A DNA stretch of 64,000 bases from Chryseobacterium gregarium DSM 19109. Its GTDB lineage: Bacteria > Bacteroidota > Bacteroidia > Flavobacteriales > Weeksellaceae. How positions within the stretch are numbered: position 1 is the stretch's first letter; each line of letters opens with the position of its first letter. The position numbers were made by a program, and so were the translations under genes. Shown here in pieces: positions 43,164-53,191 of the stretch. The stretch spans positions 454,118-518,117 of the forward strand of contig NZ_AUMU01000001.1 of the NCBI RefSeq assembly GCF_000430845.1, in the 5' to 3' direction. The notes below the pieces were generated by a model, which saw only the letters and a list, made by a program, of their open reading frames with translations, ran no database searches and was not told where the DNA came from.

Positions 43164-45368
43164 TTAGTTGGCTACATCGCTTATAAATTTTATTCTCAGC
43201 ATCCGTACTTCCTCATCAGAGAGCTCGTCCCCGAATTCATCCAGCAGGACTTTCATGCTGTCGCTTTCAGATTCATTCATGAATTCCATGAAGCCGTCTA
43301 CAATATCTTCATCGAAATTATCTTCGATATAATAATCAATATTAAGTTTGGTTCCCTGATAAACAATGCGTTCCATTTCCTTCAGGAGCTCATCCATTGA
43401 AAGGTTTTTGGCTCTGGCAATATCTTCAAGGTCAATTTTCTTATCCGTACTCTGGATGATGAAGACCTTATGGCTTGATTTATTGGCCACCTGTTTCATC
43501 ACCATATCCTGGGTACGCTCAATCGCATGATCTTCTACATATTTACTGATGAAGTCAGCGAATTCCTTACCGTATTTCTTGGCCTTTCCTTCTCCTACTC
43601 CGTAAATTTTTGCAATTTCGTCTAAGGTAACCGGGTACTGAACCGTCATATCTTCCAGGCTCGGATCCATAAACACGGTGTAAGGTGGAATCCCGTACTT
43701 TTTGGCAACTTTTTTTCTTAATTCCTTTAATAAAGTAAACAGGTTCTGGTCCAATCCGCCTCCGGACTGCATCTGGATCTGGTCATTTTCAGCTTTGGTC
43801 TGCGTAAGGTCAAACTCCCGGTCTTCAGCAATTAAAAATGAAACTTCAAGCGCTCTGCTCAGGGCCATCCTCCCTTTTTCGGTGATCTTCAAAACCCCGT
43901 ACGTTTCAATATCTTTCAGTAAAAAATTCTGAACCGTAGCCTGTCTTAAAACCGTTTTCCAGTAATTGTCTTTTTCCTCTTTGCCGAAGCCGAAATAAGA
44001 GGTCTGCTCAAGTTTGTAAGACTTTGTTACCGCATTCTCTTTCCCTGTAACGACAGAAATCAGGTCTTTGGATTTGAATTTTTCTCCCGTATCGCGGATT
44101 AACTTGAGTACTTTTATTAGATCATCCGTGGCATCCTTAAGTTTCGGCGGATTCGTTGAATTGTCACACATGTTGGCGCCGTCTCCGTTCACCGGATCAA
44201 AGTTTTCACCGAAATAACAAAGAATATACTGCCTCCTGCTCATGGACGTTTCGGCATAGCCTACCACTTCATTCAGAAGCTGTAATCCGATTTCTCTTTC
44301 TGAAACGGGCTTCTGGGCCAGGAATTTCTCTAATTTTTCAATATCTTTCGGGTCATAGAATGCCAGACAGTGGCCTTCGCCTCCGTCACGTCCTGCCCGT
44401 CCGGTTTCCTGGTAATAGCTTTCCAGGGATTTCGGAAAATCATAATGAATAACGAAACGGACATCAGGCTTATCGATTCCCATTCCGAATGCGATGGTTG
44501 CGACGATGATATCCACTTCTTCCATCAGAAATTTATCCTGGTTCGCCACCCTGACTTTCTGGTCAAGTCCCGCATGATAAGGCAGCGCATTGATGCCGTT
44601 TACCTGTAAAAGCTGGGCAAACTCTTCTACCTTTCTCCGGCTCAGGCAGTAAACAATTCCTGATTTTCCTTTGTGGTGACTGATAAATTTAACGATGGCC
44701 CGGTCTATATTTACTTTAGGCTGTACCTCGTAGAACAGGTTGGGCCTGTTGAAGCTTTCTTTAAAAACCAGGGCATTCGTCATGCCCAGCGTTTTCTGGA
44801 TATCGTCCTGAACCTTGGGCGTTGCCGTAGCCGTTAAGGCGATAACCGGTACATCCGCAATTTTATCGATAATGGATTTCAGGTTCCTGTACTCAGGCCT
44901 GAAATCGTGTCCCCATTCCGAAATACAGTGAGCTTCATCGATCGCGACGAAAGAAATTTTCACATCTTTCAAAAAGTCTACATAATCTTCCTTGATCAGG
45001 GATTCGGGAGCGACATACAGAAGCTTCGTTTTCCCGGCTTTAATATCGTCAAATACCTGTTTGGTCTGTGTTTTGTTTAATGATGAATTTAAAACATGTG
45101 CCACCCCGTCGTCGGATGAAAGTCCGTTCACGGCATCCACCTGGTTCTTCATTAATGCGATTAAAGGTGAAACGACAATTGCCGTACCTTCAGAAATAAG
45201 AGCCGGAAGCTGATAGCATAGGGATTTTCCGCCTCCTGTAGGCATCAGCACAAATATATCCTTGCCGTCTAACAGGTCCTGGATAATTTGTTTTTGCTGG
45301 CCTTTAAAAGTAGAAAACCCGAAATATTTCTTCAATTCGCCTGATAAATTGGCTTTTTTTGCGCTCAT
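43164..45368 (-). CDS. recQ: ATP-dependent DNA helicase RecQ
   Basis: 734 residues. Walker A is GGGKS (45-49), the DEAH box [19 protein letters not shown] is near 141, and motif [12 protein letters not shown], the RQC region and an HRDC domain (about 540-610) follow. There are about 120 extra C-terminal residues. It unwinds recombination and fork intermediates. Oddity: the RQC zinc site usually has four Cys. Here [11 protein letters not shown]...MCDNS keeps at most one of them in register. A TAACTTTG -7 box lies 33 bases upstream. Confidence 0.95.
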   Translation of the reverse strand: MSAKKANLSGELKKYFGFSTFKGQQKQIIQDLLDGKDIFVLMPTGGGKSLCYQLPALISEGTAIVVSPLIALMKNQVDAVNGLSSDDGVAHVLNSSLNKTQTKQVFDDIKAGKTKLLYVAPESLIKEDYVDFLKDVKISFVAIDEAHCISEWGHDFRPEYRNLKSIIDKIADVPVIALTATATPKVQDDIQKTLGMTNALVFKESFNRPNLFYEVQPKVNIDRAIVKFISHHKGKSGIVYCLSRRKVEEFAQLLQVNGINALPYHAGLDQKVRVANQDKFLMEEVDIIVATIAFGMGIDKPDVRFVIHYDFPKSLESYYQETGRAGRDGGEGHCLAFYDPKDIEKLEKFLAQKPVSEREIGLQLLNEVVGYAETSMSRRQYILCYFGENFDPVNGDGANMCDNSTNPPKLKDATDDLIKVLKLIRDTGEKFKSKDLISVVTGKENAVTKSYKLEQTSYFGFGKEEKDNYWKTVLRQATVQNFLLKDIETYGVLKITEKGRMALSRALEVSFLIAEDREFDLTQTKAENDQIQMQSGGGLDQNLFTLLKELRKKVAKKYGIPPYTVFMDPSLEDMTVQYPVTLDEIAKIYGVGEGKAKKYGKEFADFISKYVEDHAIERTQDMVMKQVANKSSHKVFIIQSTDKKIDLEDIARAKNLSMDELLKEMERIVYQGTKLNIDYYIEDNFDEDIVDGFMEFMNESESDSMKVLLDEFGDELSDEEVRMLRIKFISDVAN

Positions 45369-45400
45369 CTAATTTTCTATTGCTAAATTTGCATCTAACC

Positions 45401-45408
45401 CAAAGTTA
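45401..45408 (-). promoter_or_regulatory. -7 box of recQ
   Basis: TAACTTTG on the minus strand fits TAnnTTTG. A TTTG lies 24 bases further upstream (45433-45436), slightly long for a -33 box. Confidence 0.6.
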
Positions 45409-45525
45409 TACATTTTTTGCTTAACATAAAAGCAAACGAAGGTATTAAAAATAAAATTTATATTAATAACTCTTGTAAAATTATGGTATTTTCTAAGAGT
45501 TTGTATAGAGCCATCAAAAAGTAAA

Positions 45526-46485
45526 ATGGAGAGAGCCAACATCATTTCAATTGCGAAAAACACCCTGGAAATTGAAATTTCTGAACTTGAAAAACTGAAA
45601 AACAGGCTTGACGATCAATTTGTAAAAGCCGTGGACATCATCCATGCTGCAAAAGGAAAGCTGATCGTGGTGGGCATCGGAAAATCAGCGCATGTGGGGA
45701 ATAAAATAGTGGCGACCTTAAATTCCACCGGTACTCCTTCGCAGTTTCTCCACGCTTCGGAAGCCATTCATGGGGATCTGGGCGTCATCCAGAAACAGGA
45801 TGTCGTTTTATGCATTTCAAATTCAGGAAACTCACCGGAGATTGTCAATTTAGTATCCTACTTAAAAGAGTATTCTTCTGCCCTGATCGCCATGACCGGG
45901 AACAAAAGCAGTAAACTGGCAGAATTTTCCGAGGTTATCCTGGATACCCATGTGGATGTGGAAGCGTGCCCGAACCAGCTGGCCCCGACCAGTTCAACAA
46001 CTCTTCAGATGGCTTTGGGAGACGCGCTGGCCGTTTCTTTAATGGAAATGAATGATTTTAAAGCCAATGATTTTGCAAAATTCCATCCCGGAGGAAGCTT
46101 GGGCAAGAATCTGATTTCAAAAGTGGACGATTTCCTGTCTTCCCAGAAACCCAACGTCACAGAACACGCTACGGTAAAAGACGTGATCATTTCCATCAGC
46201 GCATCGCGGCACGGGATTACGGTAGTAACCGATAATGACCGGATCATAGGCGTCATTACCGACGGCGACTTAAGAAGGATGCTCTTGAAAGGCGACGATA
46301 TTTCCAAAGTGACGGCCGGAGACATTATGTCTGCCCACCCGAAGACCATTGAAAGAAGCGCTCTGGCAAAAGAAGCCATGAAAATACTGAAAGACAACAA
46401 CATCGGGCAGCTGATCGTGACGGAAAACGGAAAATATTTCGGCATTATTGACCTGCATAAACTGTTGGATGAAGGAATCAACTAA
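45526..46485 (+). CDS. kdsD: Arabinose-5-phosphate isomerase (KpsF/GutQ family)
   Basis: 319 residues. An SIS sugar-isomerase domain (about 35-175, with VVGIGKSAHVG, SNSGNSPEIV and HPGGSLGKNL) is followed by two CBS domains (about 205-319, ending GQLIVTENGKYFGIIDLHKLL). It converts ribulose 5-phosphate to arabinose 5-phosphate, the first step to Kdo for lipopolysaccharide. Divergent from recQ. Confidence 0.94.
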   Translation: MERANIISIAKNTLEIEISELEKLKNRLDDQFVKAVDIIHAAKGKLIVVGIGKSAHVGNKIVATLNSTGTPSQFLHASEAIHGDLGVIQKQDVVLCISNSGNSPEIVNLVSYLKEYSSALIAMTGNKSSKLAEFSEVILDTHVDVEACPNQLAPTSSTTLQMALGDALAVSLMEMNDFKANDFAKFHPGGSLGKNLISKVDDFLSSQKPNVTEHATVKDVIISISASRHGITVVTDNDRIIGVITDGDLRRMLLKGDDISKVTAGDIMSAHPKTIERSALAKEAMKILKDNNIGQLIVTENGKYFGIIDLHKLLDEGIN

Positions 46486-46493
46486 ACTTCACG

Positions 46494-47003
46494 ATGTATT
46501 TTTTGATAGTTGTTGTATCCCTTTTAATCTATTTATTAAGATGTTATCTGTACAATCAGGCAGATCAGCCACGCACGTATTACATTACAAGAAAGAAGGA
46601 ACAAAAGGAAAATCATTTCACGGAAAAGACGTTTAATGAAAATTATACTGATTACTTTGATATTTTAATAAGGGCTTTAATCTTATGTTCACACAATGCT
46701 GAAAAATTCAGCGCCTCAACTATATCTGAAGATTTCCCATTCAGAAGACTGGAAGAAGATATCGAATTTATCTTCACAGAAGAAATATTCAGAAGCATGT
46801 TCAGAAACGGCGTCATCAATGAAACTGTACGGCCAAAACTTTTACAGTTTAAAGAAATAACTTCCAAAATTACCGGAGACGAGTGGTTTTTTGAAAAGGT
46901 AGATCTCAATATGGATAAGCGATGGAAGGAAATCAACAAAATGGCAGAAGAATTACTGACCGACATGAAAGTTGATCTGAGCAGCGGTGCTGTCAATCAT
47001 TAA
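46494..47003 (+). CDS. Membrane-anchored hypothetical protein
   Basis: 169 residues. The N-terminus MYFLIVVVSLLIYLLRCYLY is one membrane helix, and the rest is a charged, probably helical cytoplasmic domain. No family recognised. It starts 8 bases after kdsD and is probably co-transcribed. A shorter start inside the anchor is possible. Confidence 0.68.
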   Translation: MYFLIVVVSLLIYLLRCYLYNQADQPRTYYITRKKEQKENHFTEKTFNENYTDYFDILIRALILCSHNAEKFSASTISEDFPFRRLEEDIEFIFTEEIFRSMFRNGVINETVRPKLLQFKEITSKITGDEWFFEKVDLNMDKRWKEINKMAEELLTDMKVDLSSGAVNH

Positions 47004-47051
47004 ACTTCATCTTCATACCCTTAACGTCCTGCTTTACTAAAACTTTTTTCA

Positions 47052-47059
47052 TACATTTG
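47052..47059 (+). promoter_or_regulatory. -7 box of tatC
   Basis: TACATTTG fits TAnnTTTG and lies 21 bases before the GTG start of tatC. Confidence 0.6.
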
Positions 47060-47080
47060 AAGCCGTAAAAATATTATTCT

Positions 47081-47905
47081 GTGAGTGATGTTAAAGACAT
47101 GTCCTTCTTCGGGCATATTGGTGAATTAAGAGGCCATCTCATCCGTTCGATTATTGCTATTATCATTGCCGCTTTCATTATCGGCTTCAATATCAACTGG
47201 ATTATGGATCACATTTTTTTTGGTCCTACCAGAAACGATTTTCCGACGTTTGAAATGGTCAACCATTTTTCAAGGCTGATCCTGGGTGAGGAAAGCATCC
47301 ATCTTCCCAAAGATTTCCCGGTGCGGGCAAGCAAACTTTACCAGCAGTTTAACGTGATGATGGCCGTCTCTATATTCGGGGGAATCGTGGTGGCCTTCCC
47401 GTATATTGTCTGGGAATTATGGAGATTTATCAGTCCGGCCCTGCATCCGAATGAAAGGAAAAACTCTATTTTTATTATCAATTCCGTCTGGATCCTTTTC
47501 ATGATGGGCGTTTTGTGCGGCTATTTTTTAATCCTTCCTTTTGCCGTTAATTTCGGGGTGATCTTTAAAATTTCAGACATCATCATTCCGCTCTATGATC
47601 TAAGTGATTATACGACCTTATTTTTACAGGTGGTGCTGGGAATGGGCGTTATTTTCCTTTTTCCGGTCCTTATCTATTTCCTGACGACGATCGGGATTCT
47701 GACGCCGGTGTTCATGAGGACGTACCGCCGTCATGCCATTGTCCTCATCATGGTGGTTGCCGCTATTATTACGCCGGCAGATGTATTGAGCATGCTGATG
47801 GCTGCACTTCCGCTGCTTCTGCTGTATGAGTTCAGCATCATTATGTGCGCCTATACCTACAAGAAAGTTCAGAAAGCAGCCGGAAATTTACCGGTGAAGA
47901 AATAA
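47081..47905 (+). CDS. tatC: Sec-independent protein translocase TatC
   Basis: 274 residues with six hydrophobic segments. MSFFGHIGELRGHLIRS near residues 7-23 is the conserved N-terminal TatC motif, and FVIRPALHPNERK-like loops (FISPALHPNERKN) follow. It is the substrate-receptor subunit for exporting folded proteins with twin-arginine signals. The start is a GTG after TACATTTG; ATG 47099 is an alternative. TatA/B is not visible here. A terminator follows. Confidence 0.95.
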   Translation: MSDVKDMSFFGHIGELRGHLIRSIIAIIIAAFIIGFNINWIMDHIFFGPTRNDFPTFEMVNHFSRLILGEESIHLPKDFPVRASKLYQQFNVMMAVSIFGGIVVAFPYIVWELWRFISPALHPNERKNSIFIINSVWILFMMGVLCGYFLILPFAVNFGVIFKISDIIIPLYDLSDYTTLFLQVVLGMGVIFLFPVLIYFLTTIGILTPVFMRTYRRHAIVLIMVVAAIITPADVLSMLMAALPLLLLYEFSIIMCAYTYKKVQKAAGNLPVKK

Positions 47906-47929
47906 TTACCTAGGCTTTTTAAATATATT

Positions 47930-47957
47930 CCCGCAGACTGACTCTGCGGGTTTTTTT
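47930..47957 (+). terminator. Terminator of tatC
   Basis: CCCGCAGA-ctgac-TCTGCGGG followed by seven T residues, 25 bases after the tatC stop. Confidence 0.9.
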
Positions 47958-48058
47958 ATGGGCTGGCAGGATCAGGATTTTCTGCCTGGGGTTTGTTTAT
48001 AATTCAGACGGAAACTTTTTTTTATCAAAACTCCCCGCATTTTTATCCTTTCACAGGT

Positions 48059-48086
48059 TTTGCCATTAATTAATTTTCTATTTTTG
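48059..48086 (+). promoter_or_regulatory. Promoter of the M1 peptidase gene
   Basis: TTTG at 48059-48062 and TATTTTTG at 48079-48086 are 16 bases apart. The ATG is 23 bases downstream. Confidence 0.6.
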
Positions 48087-48109
48087 GAAGATTAAATTAT
48101 GTACTTCAA

Positions 48110-49741
48110 ATGAAAAAGCTGCCATTGACGCTTCTGCTGGCTTCCGGTCTTGCCTTCGGGCAATTCTTTGAGAAAGATAAAGTTTTTACCAGACAGGACA
48201 CCTTAAAAGGTTCCGATACCCCGTTCCGGAATTTTTGGGACGTGAAGAAATATAATCTTTCCGTGGAACCGGACTTTACGCAGAAAAGCATTAAGGGAAG
48301 CAATATCATCAGTTTCGAGATCATTAAAGACGTTAAAAATCCGACTTTCCAGATCGATCTGCAGCAGCCGATGAAAGCCGATAAAGTGGGAGCAAGCTTC
48401 CCGGTGGCAGAGTATAAGCAGGACGGTGACTTTATCTGGATCAGAAGCAATAAAAACTTTAAAAAAGGAGAAAAGTATACCCTGGAGATTGCTTATTCCG
48501 GAAATCCTGTCATTGCCAAAAATGCTCCGTGGGACGGAGGCTGGGTATTCACCAATGATGAAAAAGGAAATCCTTGGATGAGCGTTGCGGATGAAGGAAT
48601 CGGGGCCTCGGTCTGGCTGCCGGTAAAAGACATCTGGAGCGATGAGCCTGACGAGGGGATTGTGATGAAGATCATTACGCCGAAAGATCTGGTGGGTGTC
48701 GGAAACGGCAGGCTGACCGACAAAAAAATAACCGGGGATAAAGTTACCTATACATGGGAAGTAAAAAGCCCCATTAACCCGTACTCCATCATCCCGAATA
48801 TCGGAAAATATGTAAATTTTAAAGATACGTTTAACGGGGAAAAAGGAAAGCTCGCTCTTGATTACTGGGTGATGGACTATAACCTGGATAAAGCTAAAAA
48901 ACAGTTCCAGCAGGTAAAGCCGATGCTTTCCGCTTTTGAGTATTGGTTCGGTCCCTACCCTTTTTATGAAGATTCTTATAAACTCGTAGAATCGCCTTAC
49001 CTGGGCATGGAGCATCAGAGCAGTGTGGCCTATGGAAACGGGTATCAGAACGGGTATCTGGGAAGAGACCTTTCCGGCACCGGGGTCGGTCTCAACTGGG
49101 ATTTTATTATTGTTCACGAAAGCGGCCATGAATGGTTTGCCAATAATATCACGGCCAAGGATCAGGCGGATATGTGGATTCATGAAAGCTTTACCAATTA
49201 CTCCGAGGTTTTGTTTACTGAACGTTATATGGATAAAAAATCGGCTGATCTCTATGCCATGGGAATCAGAAAGATCGTTGCCAATGACGTTCCGATTATC
49301 GGAAAATACGGGGTAAGAAATGAAGGCAGCGGGGATATGTACCCGAAAGGCGCGAGTATGCTTCATACCATCCGTCAGGTGATCAATAATGATGATAAAT
49401 TCAGGCAGATCTTAAGAGGGCTGAATAAAGACTTTTACCATCAGACGGTAACCACCCGGCAGGTTGAGGAATATATTTCAAAGAAAGCGGGAATTGATTT
49501 TTCGGGAGTATTCAATCAATACCTGAGGACTACGAAAATACCGGTTTTAGAATATTCGCAGCTGGGAGAAAAGCTCAAGTTCCGGTATACCAATGTTGTG
49601 AAAAATCTGAATCTGCCTGTCAGGATAGACGGTGAACAGACCATTAACCCGACAGAAGAATGGCAGACCGTAAAACTCAAAAAAGGGTCTCCTATAGAAT
49701 TTAACAGGAATTATTATGTCAACTACAAAAGAGTACAATAA
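48110..49741 (+). CDS. M1-family metallopeptidase
   Basis: 543 residues. A signal peptide (MKKLPLTLLLASGLAFGQ) targets it to the periplasm. The gluzincin site HESGH near residue 336 is followed about 18 residues later by Glu in WIHESFTNYSE, and PYLGMEHQS is a GAMEN-like block. It should remove N-terminal residues from peptides. It lacks the long C-terminal domain of cytosolic M1 enzymes, and no T9SS sorting domain is seen. A large antisense reading frame here is only a shadow. Confidence 0.93.
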   Translation: MKKLPLTLLLASGLAFGQFFEKDKVFTRQDTLKGSDTPFRNFWDVKKYNLSVEPDFTQKSIKGSNIISFEIIKDVKNPTFQIDLQQPMKADKVGASFPVAEYKQDGDFIWIRSNKNFKKGEKYTLEIAYSGNPVIAKNAPWDGGWVFTNDEKGNPWMSVADEGIGASVWLPVKDIWSDEPDEGIVMKIITPKDLVGVGNGRLTDKKITGDKVTYTWEVKSPINPYSIIPNIGKYVNFKDTFNGEKGKLALDYWVMDYNLDKAKKQFQQVKPMLSAFEYWFGPYPFYEDSYKLVESPYLGMEHQSSVAYGNGYQNGYLGRDLSGTGVGLNWDFIIVHESGHEWFANNITAKDQADMWIHESFTNYSEVLFTERYMDKKSADLYAMGIRKIVANDVPIIGKYGVRNEGSGDMYPKGASMLHTIRQVINNDDKFRQILRGLNKDFYHQTVTTRQVEEYISKKAGIDFSGVFNQYLRTTKIPVLEYSQLGEKLKFRYTNVVKNLNLPVRIDGEQTINPTEEWQTVKLKKGSPIEFNRNYYVNYKRVQ

Positions 49742-49748
49742 CCCGAAC

Positions 49749-49785
49749 AGGTAAAACGGCAGGCGCTGTTTTACCTTCTGTTTCA
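49749..49785 (+). terminator. Terminator of the M1 peptidase gene
   Basis: AGGTAAAAC pairs with GTTTTACCT with three further inner pairs around AGGC, then TTCTGTTTC. The T tract is short. Confidence 0.65.
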
Positions 49786-49882
49786 AATCATGCGTAAGCC
49801 ATCCGTTTTAAGAAAAATTAGTACAGCTTCCTGTAACAAAAGTTTCCTGAGCACAACTAATTACTGTATAAATTAGAATTCA

Positions 49883-51739
49883 ATGAAAAAAACAGCCCTC
49901 AGTTTAGGCATTTTAACTGCTTTTCTGGCGAATGCCCAATCCATAAAAACCACCATTGACCTGGTGAATGTAAAAAATGACCAGGTTGCCGTGACCATGG
50001 ACTTCCCCAAAATGAAATCAGGGGACGTAAAATTCCACTTCCCGAAAACGGTTCCCGGAACCTACTCCGTAGATGACTACGGAAGATTTGTGGAAGGCAT
50101 TAAGTTTTTAGACAATAAAGGAAAAGAACTCGCTTTTACGAAGGCAGGTGACAATACCTATTCAATTAAAAATGCCCAGAATTTAACCAAAGTGACGTAT
50201 CTGGTTAATGACAGTTTTGACGATGAAATGGATGCCTCGAAACATAAGGCGGTATTTTCACCTTCAGGAACGGATATCGAAGCAGGAAAAGTATACCTGA
50301 TCAATACCCACGGTTTTATAGGATATATCGATAACATGCAGGATGTCCCTTACCAGCTGGTGATTCAGAAGCCTGCTGATTTTTACGGGACTACGGCTCT
50401 GGTTGACCAGGACAAGTCTGAATCTACCGATACGTTTACGCTGGCCAATTACGCCAAGGTTACCGACTCGCCATTAATGTACACAAAACCGGATTATATT
50501 ACCTTCAATGCCGGCGGAATGGATCTCGTTCTGGGTGTTTATTCTCCTTCCGGGAAATATAAAGCGGCTGATTTTAAAGACAATCTCGAAAAAATGGTCA
50601 TGGCTCAGAAAAAGTTCCTGGGCGACATGAATACCAATAAAAAATATGCGATCATGCTTTACCTGGCCGGAGCCGAAGGCCCTCAGATCAAAGGTTTCGG
50701 GGCACTGGAGCACCATGAATCCACCAGTGTCGTCCTGCCTGAGATGATGCCGAAGGAAGCTATCGACAAAACCATTACGGATGTGGTTTCCCACGAGTTT
50801 TTCCATACGGTAAATCCTCTGAAAACGCATTCTGAAGAGATTCATTACTTCGATTACGCAGATCCGAAAATGTCCCAGCACCTTTGGATGTATGAAGGCG
50901 GAACGGAATATTTTGCCAACCTGTTCCAGATCCAGGAAGGGTTGATTACGAAAAACGAGTTCCTGCAGAGGATGAATGAAAAAATCACCAACTCTAAGAA
51001 TTACAATGATACCATGCCCTTTACGGTCATGAGCAAGAATATTCTTAAGGATGAATACAAGGACCAGTACAGGAACGTTTATGAAAAAGGAACGCTTCTG
51101 GCGATGTGCTTGGATATTGAATTAAGGAAACTGTCAAACGGTGAAATGGGCTACCGTGATATGATCCGGAAACTGTCCCAGAGGTTCGGGGAAAACAAAC
51201 CTTTCAAGGATGACAAGCTGATTGATGAACTGGTAACGGTTACAGGCTATCCCCAGGTGAAAGATTTCTATAACAAATACATTGCGGGAGACCAGCCGAC
51301 ACCTTACGCGCAATACCTGAATATGGTAGGCGTGGAAATGAAGAAACAGGAAACCCCGCCTATATTCTGGTTTATCAGAGATCCGAACCAGACCGGCTAT
51401 AATGACAAAAACAATACGTTTGTGTTTGATGAGAGCTCAGCGTTATCGCCTTTCGCAAAAAGCATAGGATTTAAGATTACCGACGAAATCGCTGCACTAG
51501 ACGGGAAGACCATTAATGTTCAGAATATTCAGGACTTTATCAATTATTCCAAAACCATTAAGGAAGGGCAGAATGTAACCGTAACGGTATTAAGGAACAA
51601 TGGCGGAAAATCTGAAAAAACGGAGCTTAAAGGGAAAGCCATTCTGGATAAGATGACGATGGAAACCCTTCAGTTTAAAGCCAGCCCTTCTGCTGCAGAA
51701 CAGAAACTGCAGGATCAGTGGCTGACCGGGAAAAAGTAA
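49883..51739 (+). CDS. M61 glycyl aminopeptidase-like protease
   Basis: 618 residues. A signal peptide (MKKTALSLGILTAFLANAQS) precedes an N-terminal beta domain, the zinc site SHEFFH near 304 with Glu in WMYEGGTEYFAN about 35 residues later, and a C-terminal PDZ domain (about 495-600). M61 enzymes trim N-terminal Gly/Ala from peptides. It follows the M1 peptidase on the same strand, but with a terminator between them, so they are separate transcripts. Confidence 0.93.
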   Translation: MKKTALSLGILTAFLANAQSIKTTIDLVNVKNDQVAVTMDFPKMKSGDVKFHFPKTVPGTYSVDDYGRFVEGIKFLDNKGKELAFTKAGDNTYSIKNAQNLTKVTYLVNDSFDDEMDASKHKAVFSPSGTDIEAGKVYLINTHGFIGYIDNMQDVPYQLVIQKPADFYGTTALVDQDKSESTDTFTLANYAKVTDSPLMYTKPDYITFNAGGMDLVLGVYSPSGKYKAADFKDNLEKMVMAQKKFLGDMNTNKKYAIMLYLAGAEGPQIKGFGALEHHESTSVVLPEMMPKEAIDKTITDVVSHEFFHTVNPLKTHSEEIHYFDYADPKMSQHLWMYEGGTEYFANLFQIQEGLITKNEFLQRMNEKITNSKNYNDTMPFTVMSKNILKDEYKDQYRNVYEKGTLLAMCLDIELRKLSNGEMGYRDMIRKLSQRFGENKPFKDDKLIDELVTVTGYPQVKDFYNKYIAGDQPTPYAQYLNMVGVEMKKQETPPIFWFIRDPNQTGYNDKNNTFVFDESSALSPFAKSIGFKITDEIAALDGKTINVQNIQDFINYSKTIKEGQNVTVTVLRNNGGKSEKTELKGKAILDKMTMETLQFKASPSAAEQKLQDQWLTGKK

Positions 51740-51770
51740 TCCTCATTCAACATGCCATCAGCAATACAAC

Positions 51771-51805
51771 AACAAGCGGAGAAAGAATCTCCGCTTGTTT
51801 ATTTT
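51771..51805 (+). terminator. Terminator of the M61 gene
   Basis: AACAAGCGGAGA and TCTCCGCTTGTT form a perfect 12-base stem, followed by TATTTTT. The rest of the 291-base gap to 52031 shows no gene. Confidence 0.88.
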
Positions 51806-52030
51806 TAAGATCAAGAGCTATTTAAATTTTAAAATTAAAACTTTTTAAAGCCTGATTTTAATGTTGCTACCGCTGATTTTTAGATTCAGCGGGTTTAAAT
51901 GTACATCAAGATCTATGGGACTGCGATTATCTGCGGGAAATTATCTTTTTGTAAAACCAAAAACAGGCTTTGATATAATATAATCACACTTATTGCCTTT
52001 CGTTTCAGCAACTTAAAAATTACAATACCC

Positions 52031-53185
52031 TCAAGCTTTTCTGATCGTAATCCTGAAAGTCGTGCCCTTTCCTACTTCGGTCTGTGCAATTTTAATATCA
52101 CCGTTGTGGTATTCTTTAATCACCCTTTTGGCCAATGACAGGCCGAGTCCCCAGCCGCGCTTTTTGGTTGAATATCCCGGTTTAAAGGCATTTCCGGCCT
52201 GCTGTTTCGTCATTCCGCTTCCGTTATCCTGTACCTCGATGATAATATGTTTATTCCGTTCAGATACCGTCATGGAAATTGAGCCCACCCCTTTCATGGC
52301 ATCCACTGCATTTTTAACCAGGTTTTCAATTACCCAGCTGATCAGAATTCTGTTATGGGGAACCGAAATATCGTAATTGGGAAGATGCAGCCCGAAGTTG
52401 ATCTTCCTTGAAATCCTTGTTTTCAGATAATCATAGTTTTCCCGGATGGTTGCATTAAAGTCCCGGTCATTCAGCTCCGGTACAGAACCGATCTTGGAAA
52501 ACCGTTCCGAAATGGTTCTCAGCCGTTCAATATCCTTTTCGATTTCATGGACGCCTTCGGAATCCGGGGTATCCAGCTTCATGATTTCCATCCACCCGAT
52601 CATGGATGACAGAGGGGTCCCGATCTGGTGCGCCGTTTCTTTGGCCAGTCCGGCCCAGAGATAGCCTTCATCCGTTTTTTTAATGGTTCTCAGGAACCAG
52701 AACGAAAACAGGAAGTAGCAGAGGATGAAAAATCCTAAAATATAAGGGGAGTAGCGTAGATTATTTAATAACGGAGAATTATCATAATAGACAAACTGGT
52801 TATTTTTATTGGGAAACTTAAGTTCGATCGGGGGATAGGTCTTAGCCATTTTTTCAGCAAAAGCAATGATCTCCTTGGGATCATTTTCTATTTCCTGCGG
52901 AATATTCTTATGTTCTATGATCTGATTGTCTTTGTCCAGGATAATGACCGGAATGGTCGTATTCGAACTGTAGATCTGAAGGATCAGCCCCTGAACTTCA
53001 AGGTTCGGAGTGGTTGCTTCCTGCTGGAATTTTACAGCACTCACCAGAATGTCCACCCTTTTAATTTCCTCTTTACGAAGGAAATTGATCAGGACGGTTG
53101 AAGCAATGACCACCGTTAAAACCACAAGGGTCATCAGAAAGAAAATAATCCAGTTATTAAGCCTTGACAGTATTGATTTCCTCAA
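52031..53185 (-). CDS. Membrane sensor histidine kinase
   Basis: 384 residues. Membrane helices near 13-34 and 145-167 enclose a periplasmic sensor of about 110 residues. The phosphorylated His lies in ETAHQIGTPL near 184, and the ATPase domain has N-box ENLVKNAVDAM and G boxes DNGSGM and GWGLGLSL. No response regulator gene is adjacent. It starts 6 bases after the PBP4-like gene, suggesting a cell-wall-related signal; that is inference. Confidence 0.92.
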   Translation of the reverse strand: MRKSILSRLNNWIIFFLMTLVVLTVVIASTVLINFLRKEEIKRVDILVSAVKFQQEATTPNLEVQGLILQIYSSNTTIPVIILDKDNQIIEHKNIPQEIENDPKEIIAFAEKMAKTYPPIELKFPNKNNQFVYYDNSPLLNNLRYSPYILGFFILCYFLFSFWFLRTIKKTDEGYLWAGLAKETAHQIGTPLSSMIGWMEIMKLDTPDSEGVHEIEKDIERLRTISERFSKIGSVPELNDRDFNATIRENYDYLKTRISRKINFGLHLPNYDISVPHNRILISWVIENLVKNAVDAMKGVGSISMTVSERNKHIIIEVQDNGSGMTKQQAGNAFKPGYSTKKRGWGLGLSLAKRVIKEYHNGDIKIAQTEVGKGTTFRITIRKA

Positions 53186-53191
53186 AACAGT

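Noticed and set aside
48203..49366. 387-codon reading frame antisense to the M1 peptidase gene
   Set aside because: It is a mirror of a real gene with a HExxH site and signal peptide; the product is basic, low in motif content and has no promoter.
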